From Vibrio tubiashii ATCC 19109 (GTDB lineage Bacteria > Pseudomonadota > Gammaproteobacteria > Enterobacterales > Vibrionaceae), in the NCBI RefSeq assembly GCF_000772105.1, contig NZ_CP009355.1, positions 1,488,001 to 1,552,000 on the forward strand: a stretch of 64,000 nt of DNA, read 5' to 3'. The notes under the pieces were generated by a model, which worked only from the letters and a program-made list of their open reading frames with translations, did no database searches and was not told the origin of the DNA. Position 1 is the stretch's first letter. Every line of letters begins with the position of its first letter. The position numbers and the translations under genes were made by a program. Shown here piece by piece: positions 44,059-53,636 of this stretch.

Positions 44059-44787
44059 CTAGCTCAAACCTTGCCAAACGGCCGTTGCGCCGCTGATCGA
44101 GCAAAGCAAAAGGGCTCCAGTGCGAATTTTCTCTTTCGGTAAGGATTGAGTGGTCATCATCGCGAGTTTATACCCTACCCACGCGGCTGGAATAAGCGGA
44201 ATACTGATCCAAAGATGATGTAAGGTTAAAAATCCTGCTGGCATTTGAATCACAAGCGAGATGATAGAGCTAAAGACAAAGAAGGCAGATAAGTTACCAC
44301 GCAGTTGATTAGCTTCTTGGTGCTGAAGTAGCAGTGCCATGGGAGGCCCGCCTATCGCAGAGCTGGTGCCAAAAAAGCCAGAAAAGAAACCAGCGACGCC
44401 CATTCGCATTGGCGTTGGTTCAATTCGGAAAGGGAGTAAGCTCACCACAACCGCGAACAGCACTAGGGCACCTAACCACAATGCCAGCAGGTCGGTCGAA
44501 ACCATAACCAATAACACGCCACCCGCTATCGAACCTGGGACACGCCCAACCAGTGCCATTTTAAGGCCACCAATTTCGACACTGTCTCGATGCTTTAGCG
44601 CATTGAGGATCGAAATAAACAGAGCGACTAAACAGATTGGAGCAGGCACGTAATCAGGAGAAACAAGAAACAATAAAGGCGCGGCGACAATCGCCAGACC
44701 AAAACCGATAGCTGTTTGAACAAACGAACCAAGAAATATTAAAAACGCGGCAATTAATGCCTCAGACGTCATCCATTCAGCGAACAT
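44059..44787 (-). CDS. TauE/SafE family sulfite/organosulfur exporter
   Basis: 242 residues, about eight helices, with AAFLIFLGSFVQTAIGFGLAI and GVAGFFSGFFGTSSAIGGPPMALLL, the repeated TauE motif. Exports sulfite or organosulfonate anions across the inner membrane. Precedes the ABM gene by 35 bases. No sulfur metabolism genes nearby, so the substrate is unknown. Confidence 0.88.
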   Translation of the reverse strand: MFAEWMTSEALIAAFLIFLGSFVQTAIGFGLAIVAAPLLFLVSPDYVPAPICLVALFISILNALKHRDSVEIGGLKMALVGRVPGSIAGGVLLVMVSTDLLALWLGALVLFAVVVSLLPFRIEPTPMRMGVAGFFSGFFGTSSAIGGPPMALLLQHQEANQLRGNLSAFFVFSSIISLVIQMPAGFLTLHHLWISIPLIPAAWVGYKLAMMTTQSLPKEKIRTGALLLCSISGATAVWQGLS

Positions 44788-44885
44788 ATTATCCAGACAA
44801 TTGACTAAAAAAGTACCTCACATACTACTCTTAATCCAATGATTTACCATTGAATTTTATTCCTTCTAAGGCCCTGAAAAAACGG

Positions 44886-46430
44886 TTAAAGCCGATCTAA
44901 TTGACCAAGATATTGCGCTGCAGTTTCAAGTACCTCTTGTTGCTGATTTTGTTCAAGGTTATCCCAAGAACGATAAATGACTCCAACTCTAGGATTCTTG
45001 GTCAGCAATTCACGATTTTTAACCATAAAGCGCCAATACAAGCTGTTCACGGGACAAGCCTTCTCTCCACTTTTTATTTTCACGTTGTAGTGACACTCTT
45101 TACAGTAATCGCTCATCCTATTGATGTACGCACCGCTAGCTGCATAAGGCTTAGTACCCACGATTCCACCATCAGCAAACAGCGCCATACCTCTGGTATT
45201 AGGCATCTCAACCCATTCGATCGCGTCAACATAAATACCTAGGTACCAATCATCAACTTGGCTTGGGTGTACTTCACTAATCAAGCAAAAGTTACCTGTC
45301 ACCATTAACCGTTGGATGTGATGTGCATAAGCGTAATCAAGAGACTGTTCAATCGCATTTTTCATGCACATCATTTTCGTTTTACCTGTCCAAAAGAACT
45401 CCGGCAACGCATTCTCTGCATTGAGATAATTCAGTTGTGAATAGGCCGGCATATTGATCCAATAGACCGCACGAATGTATTCACGCCACCCTAAAACTTG
45501 ACGGATAAAGCCTTCAACCTGTGAGATATCGATCGCTGGATTTGCAGAATATGCAGACAAAGCGGCATTGATAACCTCCATAGGCTGGAGCATTTTTGCG
45601 TTTATAGAGAATGACAGGCGGCTGTGATACAAGCTCCATTTCGAGCTATGCTGAGAAGTCATTGAATCTTGAAATCGACCAAAGTTAGGTAAACAGACTT
45701 GGCAGAAATAGGCTAACAGGGACAAACTTTGATTGCGGTTAATTGGCCACAACAAGCGTTCAACAGTATGCCCTATCGTTTTGATACGATGTCGCTTCAA
45801 CCGCTCCAGAATAGGATTAATCTGATTTTCGAACATCAAAGGCAATGGCAATTGCTCGATATCTATCGGTTTGAGCTTATTGCGGTTATTCGCGTCGTAA
45901 TTCCACTTTCCTCCGACCGGTTTCCCACCTTCCATTAGAATGTTGAATCGCTTCCTCATTTTGCGATAAAAGTGTTCCATCATTACGTGCTTACCAACGG
46001 CAAAGTAATGGCTAAACTCATCGAAAGGCAGCAAGAAATGTTCACTTTCAACCATCTCGACTTGACATTCTTTGATCACTAGGCTTTCCAGCATCTGAGC
46101 CAACCGATACTCATCAGGTCGTTGGTATTGAAAACACTTAGCTTGAGTATCCTCTACATAACTGTTGAGTAAATGGCAGAGGTCATCAAAATGAGCAGTA
46201 TCATCCAAAGTTAAGTGCAATACCTGATGCCCTTCTTCTTTCAACTCATGGGCAAACGTCTCCATTGCAGCGAAGAAGGCACATACCTTTTGAATGTGGT
46301 GTCGCGTGTACTCTGCTTCTTGGTGCAACTCAGCTACGATATAGAGAACTGAATCATCAACATGTTGGAACCAAGAGTGTTGACTGTTTAACTGATCGCC
46401 TACGATAAGTCTCACGGTATCAAACTTCAC
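44886..46430 (-). CDS. FeS-type bacterial cryptochrome/(6-4) photolyase (PhrB-like)
   Basis: About 514 residues. Member of the prokaryotic FeS-BCP photolyases. N-terminal fold with RLIVGDQLNSQHSWF, FAD region GWREYIRAVYWINMP, VTGNFCLIS and GMALFADGGIVGTKPYAASGAYINRMSDYC. The iron-sulfur cysteines are visible: Cys in KMMCMKN and the group CKEC-x12-C (ending GEKACPVN), the same spacing as in Agrobacterium PhrB. GTG start at 46430 because AAAGGAGG lies 5 bases upstream. It overlaps the DASH gene by 11 bases. Repairs (6-4) photoproducts or senses light. Confidence 0.9.
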   Translation of the reverse strand: MKFDTVRLIVGDQLNSQHSWFQHVDDSVLYIVAELHQEAEYTRHHIQKVCAFFAAMETFAHELKEEGHQVLHLTLDDTAHFDDLCHLLNSYVEDTQAKCFQYQRPDEYRLAQMLESLVIKECQVEMVESEHFLLPFDEFSHYFAVGKHVMMEHFYRKMRKRFNILMEGGKPVGGKWNYDANNRNKLKPIDIEQLPLPLMFENQINPILERLKRHRIKTIGHTVERLLWPINRNQSLSLLAYFCQVCLPNFGRFQDSMTSQHSSKWSLYHSRLSFSINAKMLQPMEVINAALSAYSANPAIDISQVEGFIRQVLGWREYIRAVYWINMPAYSQLNYLNAENALPEFFWTGKTKMMCMKNAIEQSLDYAYAHHIQRLMVTGNFCLISEVHPSQVDDWYLGIYVDAIEWVEMPNTRGMALFADGGIVGTKPYAASGAYINRMSDYCKECHYNVKIKSGEKACPVNSLYWRFMVKNRELLTKNPRVGVIYRSWDNLEQNQQQEVLETAAQYLGQLDRL

Positions 46431-47691
46431 TGTTGCCTCCTTTGCGACTACGTCCAATCCACTTGGCGATAAAGTCACAGTTCGGATCGTACATCTGTGT
46501 TTGATATTCAAGATCAAATTGTCTGGTGGTATTTGGAGCCGCACCTATGCCCGCAATATATTGCCAGTTACCCCAGTTAGAGCTCACATCATAGTCAATC
46601 AGTTGGGTTTCAAAATAGGCCGCCCCCATACGCCAATCCAAACCTAGCTCGTAAATCAAGCAACTTGCAGCTAGCTGCCTCCCTCGATTTGACATGTACC
46701 CCGACAGTCTGAGTTGATTCATACAAGCATCCACAATCGGGTAACCTGTCGTCCCCTGCTTCCATGACTCAAAGGCTTGTATATCTCCACTCGACATTCG
46801 AGTGTCGCCCGCTTTCCTGCTATCGAAAAACAACTGCTTGCCCTGCTTTCTTCCATGCCAATAGAAGTATTCTCTCCACAGCAGTTCAAAATAAATCCAA
46901 TACGTCGAGTCGTTTGCGCCATTCCTTCGCTCGTAATCACGTAGCTTGCTCACAATCAGTCGAGGCGAAATGCAACCCAGAGCAAGCCAAGGTGAGAATT
47001 TGGTTGAGAACAGCATTCCATCCAAACCATTACGTGTCTTCTTGTATTCGCTAGCCAATGAAGTTGCGAAGTAATCCTTAATATGTTCTTGCCCAGTGCT
47101 TTCTCCTCCACAAAAAACCAGTTCATCTTCGCCAGCCACTCGCGGAAATGGGCAATTATCGTGTTCGCTGTTAATACCAACGACAGGTTCTATAGATAAA
47201 GATTCAACCTGCTTTCTAAACTTGGTAAAAGTGACTGGAATCTCTGATACATCGAAAGGCAGTTGTTGTAGATTGAACAAAGTATTGACGGGCTGCTGCA
47301 CAACCTGGATAGCTGGAAATTTCTGCCTCAATTGAACGAGTGTATTCTGCTCGTCACTTCCCGCACTCTGATTACAAAAAAAGTGAGTAATTTCCAACTT
47401 TTCAATAAGGTCAGTTAGAAAAACTAGCGCAGGTGTTGATTCGATTTGAAGGGTCAGATTATGCTGCATGAGAGCACTGGAAAGCGCATCTATAGACTGT
47501 TCGAGAAAGACTTGTTTTGCACAACCGAAGTGCTCTTCTCGCGAATAGTGTTTCAAAAAGGAAGTGAGGGAAGGATTACAGAATACACAATGCAAAGTAT
47601 CGACTTGGTCAACAGCTCTAGCAAGCAGACAGTTGTCTGCCACTCTTAAATCATTGGTATACCAGTATAGTCCAGCGGTTTTAGACAACAT
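46420..47691 (-). CDS. DASH-type cryptochrome/photolyase
   Basis: About 423 residues. Cryptochrome-DASH features: GLYWYTNDLRVADNCLL, the FAD domain with WIYFELLWREYFYWHG, TGYPIVDACMNQLR, SGYMSNRGRQLAAS, and DYDVSSNWGNWQYIAGIG. DASH proteins repair cyclobutane dimers in single-stranded DNA and bind RNA or MTHF; which applies here is unknown. Start ATG 47691 with GAGGAG just upstream. Somewhat short for the class (often 430-500). First of the two-gene unit with the FeS photolyase. Confidence 0.88.
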   Translation of the reverse strand: MLSKTAGLYWYTNDLRVADNCLLARAVDQVDTLHCVFCNPSLTSFLKHYSREEHFGCAKQVFLEQSIDALSSALMQHNLTLQIESTPALVFLTDLIEKLEITHFFCNQSAGSDEQNTLVQLRQKFPAIQVVQQPVNTLFNLQQLPFDVSEIPVTFTKFRKQVESLSIEPVVGINSEHDNCPFPRVAGEDELVFCGGESTGQEHIKDYFATSLASEYKKTRNGLDGMLFSTKFSPWLALGCISPRLIVSKLRDYERRNGANDSTYWIYFELLWREYFYWHGRKQGKQLFFDSRKAGDTRMSSGDIQAFESWKQGTTGYPIVDACMNQLRLSGYMSNRGRQLAASCLIYELGLDWRMGAAYFETQLIDYDVSSNWGNWQYIAGIGAAPNTTRQFDLEYQTQMYDPNCDFIAKWIGRSRKGGNSEV

Positions 47692-47785
47692 CAGCTCCTC
47701 TTTTACTTTATGCAGTTTCGAACGCAATTAAATCGTTAAACCCATATACGAAAAAGAAGAGCTGAAGAATCAATCCATTAAAGAA

Positions 47786-48997
47786 TTACGCGGTCGCCAA
47801 ACGTCTAACTGGTTGATCATTGATTGGTAGATGAATCAATGCAGCCGCAAACGCGAGAACCACCGTTGACCGCCAAATTGGGTCATAAGATCCGTAGTAA
47901 TCGTAGATTCGTCCACCTGCCCAAGCCCCTAGAAAACTACCGACTTGGTGGGTAAAGAACACCAGACCATATAGCGTCGACAGATACTTGGCTCCGAATA
48001 TTTGGCGAACCAGTCCAGATGTCAGCGGTACGGTGCCAAGCCAGCAAAAGCCGATCGCCCCACCAAAGATTGCCGCAGTGTGCTCTGTAACAGGCAGAGT
48101 TACAAAGGCACCAATCACAACGGTTCTAACTAAATACAGTGCGGACATCACATGACGCTTGTTGAATCTGTCACCCATTACGCCCCAGAAATAGGAACCA
48201 AAGATGTTAAAGATACCCACATAAGCCAGAGCCATCGCGGCAGTTGAAGCTGGTAAATGCTTGTCAGCCAGATAACTTGGCAAGTGCGTCGCAATAAACA
48301 TCACGTGAAAACCACACACAAAGAACCCAAGGTGAATTAACCAATACCCTTTGTGTGCGAAAGCTTCCTTTAACGCCTGCTTAAGCGTTTGGTTGTCATC
48401 TTCCTGATTGGCTGACGATTGATTTGTTGTTGCACGACCATTTTTCATGAATAGAGCAAACGCAATCATTAAGCTAGACAAGATGGCGAAGCCTTGAAGC
48501 GCACCTTGCCAGCCAAAGTCACTGAGCAAAGTTTGAGCGCCAGGGATCATCGCAAACATACCAAACGAACCGGCTGCTGTTGTTAGGCCAAAAGCTTTCG
48601 CTGCGTGCTGCGCGGGCACAACTTTAGCCACTGCGCCAAGTACAATCACATAGCTTGTCGCACTCAGACCTAAGCCAACCAACACACCTAAAGAGAGGTA
48701 AAGTAAGCTAGGCTCCACAGCGATTGACGTTAAGTACAAACCTGCGCCATAAGCGATCGCGCCCATGATGATGATTCTTTTCGCGCCAAAGCGATCCGCT
48801 GCCATGCCGACAAATGGCTGGAAAACGCCGAACAACAAGTTTTGCAGTGCAATAGCAAAACTGAAAAACTCTCGACCTGTCTGAAAATGGTCCGAGATAG
48901 GCATCATAAAGATACCGAAAGATTGCCTGATCCCTAGACAGATAATCAGAATGGCTATCCCAAGCCAAACTATTGGTGGAAATCGGAAAATGCTCAT
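47786..48997 (-). CDS. MFS transporter with preceding His-rich small protein
   Basis: 403 residues, 12 helices, loop motif GMAADRFGAKRIIIMG after helix 2, GVMGDRFNKRHVM after helix 8. A monocarboxylate/oxalate-antiporter-like or metal-exporting MFS is possible; the family does not tell. The start lies 9 bases after a 59-residue protein with a His-rich C-terminus (49007-49186), hinting at metal. AAGG precedes the ATG. Downstream, 94 bases separate it from the DASH gene. Confidence 0.83.
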   Translation of the reverse strand: MSIFRFPPIVWLGIAILIICLGIRQSFGIFMMPISDHFQTGREFFSFAIALQNLLFGVFQPFVGMAADRFGAKRIIIMGAIAYGAGLYLTSIAVEPSLLYLSLGVLVGLGLSATSYVIVLGAVAKVVPAQHAAKAFGLTTAAGSFGMFAMIPGAQTLLSDFGWQGALQGFAILSSLMIAFALFMKNGRATTNQSSANQEDDNQTLKQALKEAFAHKGYWLIHLGFFVCGFHVMFIATHLPSYLADKHLPASTAAMALAYVGIFNIFGSYFWGVMGDRFNKRHVMSALYLVRTVVIGAFVTLPVTEHTAAIFGGAIGFCWLGTVPLTSGLVRQIFGAKYLSTLYGLVFFTHQVGSFLGAWAGGRIYDYYGSYDPIWRSTVVLAFAAALIHLPINDQPVRRLATA

Positions 48998-49006
48998 CGC
49001 AAAGCC

Positions 49007-49186
49007 TTAATGATGATGGTGGTGAGAATGGTCGTGGTCGTCGCCTGTTGTCTGATGACAACCGCTATTGATCGCCTGCTGCGCCAGTAGCTCCAACAAC
49101 TTTGGAGAGTTGTGGACCGCTACCAAAGACAGGGCTAACAGCATTATCATTCGCACTAGCTGAGCAAAAAGTGATTGAGAAAACAT
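49007..49186 (-). CDS. 59-residue membrane protein with His-rich tail
   Basis: ATG at 49186, stop TAA at 49007. An N-terminal hydrophobic segment (LVRMIMLLALSLVAV) and a C-terminus CHQTTGDDHDHSHHHHH, a likely metal-binding tail. Coupled to the MFS gene (9 bases between). The ribosome site is weak (GAGAT). The real frame is supported by the tight coupling and the biased His/Asp composition. No name known to me. Confidence 0.7.
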   Translation of the reverse strand: MFSQSLFAQLVRMIMLLALSLVAVHNSPKLLELLAQQAINSGCHQTTGDDHDHSHHHHH

Positions 49187-49285
49187 GATTCATTATCTCA
49201 GCATGGGTTAAAAAAGAGCGCGAAGTGTAGAGCCCCTCGCGCAATGACTCAAATGACATTTAAACAAAGATTTTATGCATAATAT

Positions 49286-49306
49286 GCATAGTCTTAGTGA
49301 CTATGC
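49286..49306 (-). terminator. Weak hairpin after the GST gene
   Basis: GCATAGTC and GACTATGC pair with a 5-base loop. There is no T-run of note on the minus strand. Confidence 0.35.
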
Positions 49307-49314
49307 CTCGACCT

Positions 49315-49920
49315 TCAATCAGCACTACTTTCCCACTGTCTCATCTGCTCTATCCCGGATTGCATTAGTGCCCAATCCAATAGACTAGTCTGATATCGCC
49401 CAGCCTTACCTTCTAAGCGAATACCATAACTGTTGAGGCGGTAAGCAAGCACGGCATAGAACGCATCAACAGCACCTGGTCGAGCAAACATAAAGGGAAG
49501 TTCGGCCTGTGAGAAAATAGCGTTAACTCGTTCAATCTCAAGTCGTAGTGCTTGGTTTGATAAATCTGCTGGCGGCACAGAATCTAAGGTGAAACTGCAT
49601 TGAGAACGCAGGGTAATAAAGCCTGAGTGCATTTCATTACAGAGCGAACGCGCTATCGCCCTCTGGCTTTGATCTTGCGGGTACAGCGCCCCTCCAGATC
49701 GCTCATTGAGGTACTCAACGATGGCCAACGAATCATGTACTGCTAAGTTGCCATCTCTTAACACAGGCACCAAAGCAGAAGGCGACAATTGAGCCAGCTG
49801 CTGTTTTGACTCTGGATTCGAGAGATCTATGACTTGAGCATCCAACTCTAAGTTCGCCATTGTTGCGCATAACCAAACACGCAGTGACCATGTTGAGCCC
49901 GTTCCAACGATTAGCTGCAT
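49315..49920 (-). CDS. Glutathione S-transferase family protein
   Basis: 201 residues: N-terminal thioredoxin-like domain (LIVGTGSTWSLRVWLCATM; PSALVPVLRDGNLAVHDSLAIVEYLNE is the glutathione-binding segment) and a C-terminal all-helical domain. The start overlaps the rhodanese gene stop by 10 bases, so both share a transcript. Substrate unknown. Confidence 0.88.
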   Translation of the reverse strand: MQLIVGTGSTWSLRVWLCATMANLELDAQVIDLSNPESKQQLAQLSPSALVPVLRDGNLAVHDSLAIVEYLNERSGGALYPQDQSQRAIARSLCNEMHSGFITLRSQCSFTLDSVPPADLSNQALRLEIERVNAIFSQAELPFMFARPGAVDAFYAVLAYRLNSYGIRLEGKAGRYQTSLLDWALMQSGIEQMRQWESSAD

Positions 49921-50324
49921 TGTGCTTCCTCCTCTGTTATCAGTTCAAATCCTTCATCTAACCAACCTGTAATACCACCAATCATCTTTTTCACTGGTCG
50001 GCCGAGCTTTGCTAGACGAATCGCCGCTTTCTCTGTGCCATTACAATGTGGCCCGGCGCAATACACCACAAATAAGGTATCAAGCGGAAACTCAGCTAAG
50101 CGCTTTTCATTGAGTCTTGGGTGGGGAATGTTGATTGCACCGTCAATGTGCCCTTGTTCAAACAAGCTTTCACCTCTGACGTCAACCAAAATGAAATCTT
50201 GCAGACCATTGCTAAGAGCATGATGCACATCCCAGCAATCGGTTTCGAATCTGAGTAGTTGTTCAAAGTGCGCTAGAGCTTGTTCACTTGCTGCGGCTTT
50301 CACACGAGATACTGCGCTGGTCAT
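49911..50324 (-). CDS. Rhodanese-domain sulfurtransferase
   Basis: 137 residues with one rhodanese domain: FILVDVRGESLFEQGHIDGAINIPHPRL and the active-site loop VVYCAGPHCNGTEKAA (Cys in CAGPHC). Start at ATG 50324 with AAGGAC upstream. Divergent from a GlxA/FtrA-like regulator; rhodaneses are often neighbours of such regulators, so it is probably in the same regulon. Confidence 0.88.
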   Translation of the reverse strand: MTSAVSRVKAAASEQALAHFEQLLRFETDCWDVHHALSNGLQDFILVDVRGESLFEQGHIDGAINIPHPRLNEKRLAEFPLDTLFVVYCAGPHCNGTEKAAIRLAKLGRPVKKMIGGITGWLDEGFELITEEEAQCS

Positions 50325-50457
50325 AACTTGTCCTTGTTTTGTTATTGCTTGTGTACATAGTGCAACCAATTCTCGGTGTGTTAAATTGGCTTAAAAGCCA
50401 CATATCGTTAATAATAAGCCAAAGTCAAAAAATGAACTTAGTCTTCAAGGAAGAGAA

Positions 50458-51399
50458 ATGAAACGCGTCGCGATACTCGCCCACAGCCATGCCGCGCTGT
50501 TTGAAATGTCTTGTGCTATTGAACTATTCGCCCTGCCTAGACCAGAGTTTGAGTCTTGGTATGAGACCGACGTGGTGACGTTAGAGAGCGCTGACATCCA
50601 TACCACAGGGAACATCACTCTTAGCGCGCAAAAGGTCGACAGCCTTGAAGATTACGACACTCTGATAATTCCCGGATGGCCGACTTGGGATTATGCGATT
50701 CCTGAGAAAATAGAAGCGGAAGTTAGTCAATTTTCCAAACAAGGTAAGCAAGTGCTCACTTTGTGTTCAGGTGCATTTTTATTGGCTAAGCTAGGGCTAC
50801 TCGATGGCAAAACGGCTACTACTCATTGGATGTACGAGCAAAGCTTTCGCTCTCAGTTTCCAAACGTGAATTATCAATCTGATGTCCTTTACGTTTTCGA
50901 TGGCAATATCGGTTGCTCTGCTGGTAGTGCCGCTGCACTCGACCTTGGCTTAGCCGTTATTCGTCATGATTTTGGTTATAGCTTTGCCAATCAAGTGGCA
51001 AAAAGATTGGTGATTTCCGCCCATCGACTTGGCGGTCAAGCACAGTTTGTTGAGACTCCGATGCTAGAGGTTCCCAACAATTTTGCATCGGCACTCGACT
51101 GGGCCAACAGCCATTTAGACAGGAGTATTAGCGTTGATCTTCTTGCCGAAAAAGCCAGTATGTCACGTCGAACATTTGACCGAAAATTTCGCGCCAGTTT
51201 CAACTTGTCTCCTAAAGAATGGCTAATTCAGCAACGTATTGAGCGCGCAAAAGGTCTACTCGAAATCGAGTCTCACTCGATAGAGCGCTTAGCCAGTATG
51301 GCAGGCTTCGAGAGTGCCACGACTTTACGCCATCACTTCCGGCGTTTGGTCGGCGTCTCCCCGCAGCAATATCGTAAGCAATTTGGGGATTTAGCCTAG
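50458..51399 (+). CDS. GlxA/FtrA family regulator (DJ-1/PfpI plus AraC HTH)
   Basis: 313 residues: an N-terminal DJ-1/PfpI-like domain (about 1-190; ILAHSHAALFEMSCAIELF, LTLCSGAFLLAKLGLLDG with the nucleophile-elbow Cys) and a C-terminal AraC helix-turn-helix (about 210-310; MSRRTFDRKFRASFNLSPKEW, IERLASMAGFESATTLRHHFRRL). GGAAGAGAA precedes the ATG. Divergent from the rhodanese-GST pair. Confidence 0.9.
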   Translation: MKRVAILAHSHAALFEMSCAIELFALPRPEFESWYETDVVTLESADIHTTGNITLSAQKVDSLEDYDTLIIPGWPTWDYAIPEKIEAEVSQFSKQGKQVLTLCSGAFLLAKLGLLDGKTATTHWMYEQSFRSQFPNVNYQSDVLYVFDGNIGCSAGSAAALDLGLAVIRHDFGYSFANQVAKRLVISAHRLGGQAQFVETPMLEVPNNFASALDWANSHLDRSISVDLLAEKASMSRRTFDRKFRASFNLSPKEWLIQQRIERAKGLLEIESHSIERLASMAGFESATTLRHHFRRLVGVSPQQYRKQFGDLA

Positions 51400-51454
51400 C
51401 TCTGCTGTCGTTTTTGACTCACATCAACCGTACGGCGTTTATACCCATAATGGC

Positions 51455-51471
51455 GATGTGAAAAACACATC
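51455..51471. promoter_or_regulatory. NorR-site candidate before norR
   Basis: GATGT-N7-ACATC, here with perfect symmetry to GATGTG/CACATC. NorR sites in E. coli have a GT-N7-AC core, which this fits. Same motif three times before hcp. Confidence 0.7.
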
Positions 51472-51514
51472 ACCTTGTTAGCATGGCGACTCTTCAAAAA
51501 GGGATCGCCAAATC

Positions 51515-53044
51515 ATGAAAGCTAACTTGAATAAAGTCCTGTTGGATATCGCGCTCAATTTAAGTTCCAACCAAAATAGTGAAACCCAATATCAGCATCT
51601 TATTGATGGTATTGATCAGGTGTTTCCTTGCGATGCGAGCGCGTTATTTATCCTCGATCAAGATGGCTTTCTTACTCCTGTCGCGGTTAAAGGCATATCG
51701 AGTAGCATCCTAGCACGGCGATTCTTCCCTAAAACTCACCCTCGTCTACAAGCCATCATGGAGAGCAAACAACCCGTACGTTTTGGTGCCGACTGTGAAC
51801 TGCCCGACCCATTTAGTGGCATCCTGCTAAGTGAAGAAGCGGAGCTTGATGTCCATGACTGTATGGGCTGTAGCTTGTATGTCGGTGGGCAGTTAGTTGG
51901 AGTGCTGACGCTAGATTCTCTAACAGTGGGAGCATTTGATAGCATCGACCCCGTGACAATCGAAACCTTCGCTGCGCTTGCTGCCGCAACCTTACGCAAT
52001 ATTGCTCAAGTGAAAGCCCTTAAAGCGCAAAACAAAAAGCAAAAACACGTCACGGAAACCTTGATTCAGCAAGCTCGTTCCAAGCAAGGAGAAATGGTTG
52101 GCGTTAGTCCGCAGATAGAAAAGCTACGCACCAATATAGCAACGGTCGCGCAGTCTGACTACGCCGTATTGATCACAGGGGAAACTGGGGTGGGAAAAGA
52201 GCTCGTTGCGCACAGTGTGCACGCTCAAAGTCACCGCGCCAACAAGCCGATGATCTACGTAAACTGCGCTGCGCTACCTGAAGGTCTCGCCGAAAGCGAG
52301 TTGTTTGGTCATGTTAAAGGTGCATTCACAGGTGCAAACAGTTCCAGAGCAGGTAAGTTTGAACTTGCCGATGGCGGCACCATTTTCCTAGACGAATTGG
52401 GTGAGTTGCCACTTGTGCTGCAGGCAAAACTGCTGCGTGTGATTCAACAAGGAGAGCTGCAAAGAGTCGGTAGTGACCAGCATTTGTTGGTTAATGTACG
52501 TATTATTGCGGCCACTAATCGCTCTCTAGCTCAAGAAGTTGAAAATGGACAGTTCAGAGCCGATTTATACCACCGTTTAAATGTCTTCCCTATTTCAGTG
52601 CCGCCGCTAAGAAAGCGCGAAGGTGATCTCCCGGTACTCGCGGGATACTTGCTAGAAAAAGTCCGCAGCCAGTTCAACATCCCTAACCTGCATTTGCACC
52701 CTAAAAGCCTCAACCTACTTGAGCGTCAAGCGTGGCCGGGGAATGTCCGAGAGCTTGAACACACCCTTACTAGAGCCGCCCTGCGCGCCATCCAAGATCA
52801 GCAACAGATCATTACAACTCTTCACTTTGACGGTGGTATTGAGACTACAGAGAAGCCGACAAACAACAATTATCTACCCAAACAGAGTCAAGCTATGCGT
52901 GGATTAGTTGAAGGCTATCAAAAAGATCTGATCCTACATGCACTTGAGAAATCGAATGGCACGTGGGCTAAAGCCGCTGAGTTTCTGCAAATGGATAGAG
53001 GCAATTTATACAGAATGGGTAAAAAGCTTGGGGTAGAAGTGTAA
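51515..53044 (+). CDS. norR: NO-responsive sigma-54 activator NorR
   Basis: 509 residues: N-terminal GAF domain (about 20-170) that in NorR holds a non-haem iron sensing NO, a sigma-54 AAA+ domain (about 190-420) with Walker A GETGVGKE, the GAFTGA loop at 269-274, Walker [12 protein letters not shown], and a C-terminal helix-turn-helix (about 465-509; [26 protein letters not shown]). GAF segments R-x-[12 protein letters not shown] and DVHDCMGC are rich in Asp and Cys, like the iron-site region of NorR. Expected target: hcp-hcr downstream, which has a sigma-54 promoter and three sites. Confidence 0.92.
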   Translation: MKANLNKVLLDIALNLSSNQNSETQYQHLIDGIDQVFPCDASALFILDQDGFLTPVAVKGISSSILARRFFPKTHPRLQAIMESKQPVRFGADCELPDPFSGILLSEEAELDVHDCMGCSLYVGGQLVGVLTLDSLTVGAFDSIDPVTIETFAALAAATLRNIAQVKALKAQNKKQKHVTETLIQQARSKQGEMVGVSPQIEKLRTNIATVAQSDYAVLITGETGVGKELVAHSVHAQSHRANKPMIYVNCAALPEGLAESELFGHVKGAFTGANSSRAGKFELADGGTIFLDELGELPLVLQAKLLRVIQQGELQRVGSDQHLLVNVRIIAATNRSLAQEVENGQFRADLYHRLNVFPISVPPLRKREGDLPVLAGYLLEKVRSQFNIPNLHLHPKSLNLLERQAWPGNVRELEHTLTRAALRAIQDQQQIITTLHFDGGIETTEKPTNNNYLPKQSQAMRGLVEGYQKDLILHALEKSNGTWAKAAEFLQMDRGNLYRMGKKLGVEV

Positions 53045-53636
53045 TACAGTGAATCAAAAAATGAAGGCGGGAATCCCGCCTAAAAACAGCTAATTCTAAG
53101 TGTAGTGAACATGAAGACCATCGATGAGCGCGTATAACCAATAAATCATATTACAACCAAAGTTCCACTATAAAAATAAGGCCACCTTAAAATTTATTCG
53201 TCCATATCGCCCCAAAGAAACCCTCCTAGATATCCCAATAACATTATGATTAGAAACTCAAAAAAAACAGCCACAAGAAGATAACCACCGCTCAAATCAC
53301 AATCAGACAAACACAAATTAACAATAAAGGTTTTACATCAAATCATTGTTCAATTATAATCTCGACCAATGATTTAAATGAAGTTAATTTTTGCTACAGA
53401 ATGCAAAGATATTGGCGCAATACATTTTGAACTTGGTTACCGAGCACCGTTTCTCAAAATAGAAACTGGTCACAAGTTAATCGAATTTAATGCGCCTAAC
53501 CAATGAGTTACGGTTATGATAGACACGGTGAATGTAAAGGTAGGGAGCATTTCACGCACTATCGGGAACGCTTCTGTCGTGCCATTTCTCGCTTTATCTC
53601 TATAACAACAAAGACCAACGTTGATGGTACAACTCT
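53045..53636. other. 592-base gap between norR and the PAP2-barrel gene
   Basis: AT-rich. It starts with a GGCGGGA/TCCCGCC hairpin (53066-53080). A 42-codon frame at 53378-53506 has no ribosome site and I do not call it. No NorR-type site was found here. Confidence 0.45.
53066..53080. terminator. norR terminator candidate
   Basis: GGCGGGA-A-TCCCGCC hairpin 22 bases after norR, without a good T-run on the plus strand. Confidence 0.45.

Noticed and set aside
53378..53506. 42-codon plus-strand frame in the norR to PAP2-barrel gap
   Set aside because: Protein-like composition but no ribosome site upstream of its ATG, no known motif, and chance frames of this size are common in a 592-base gap.
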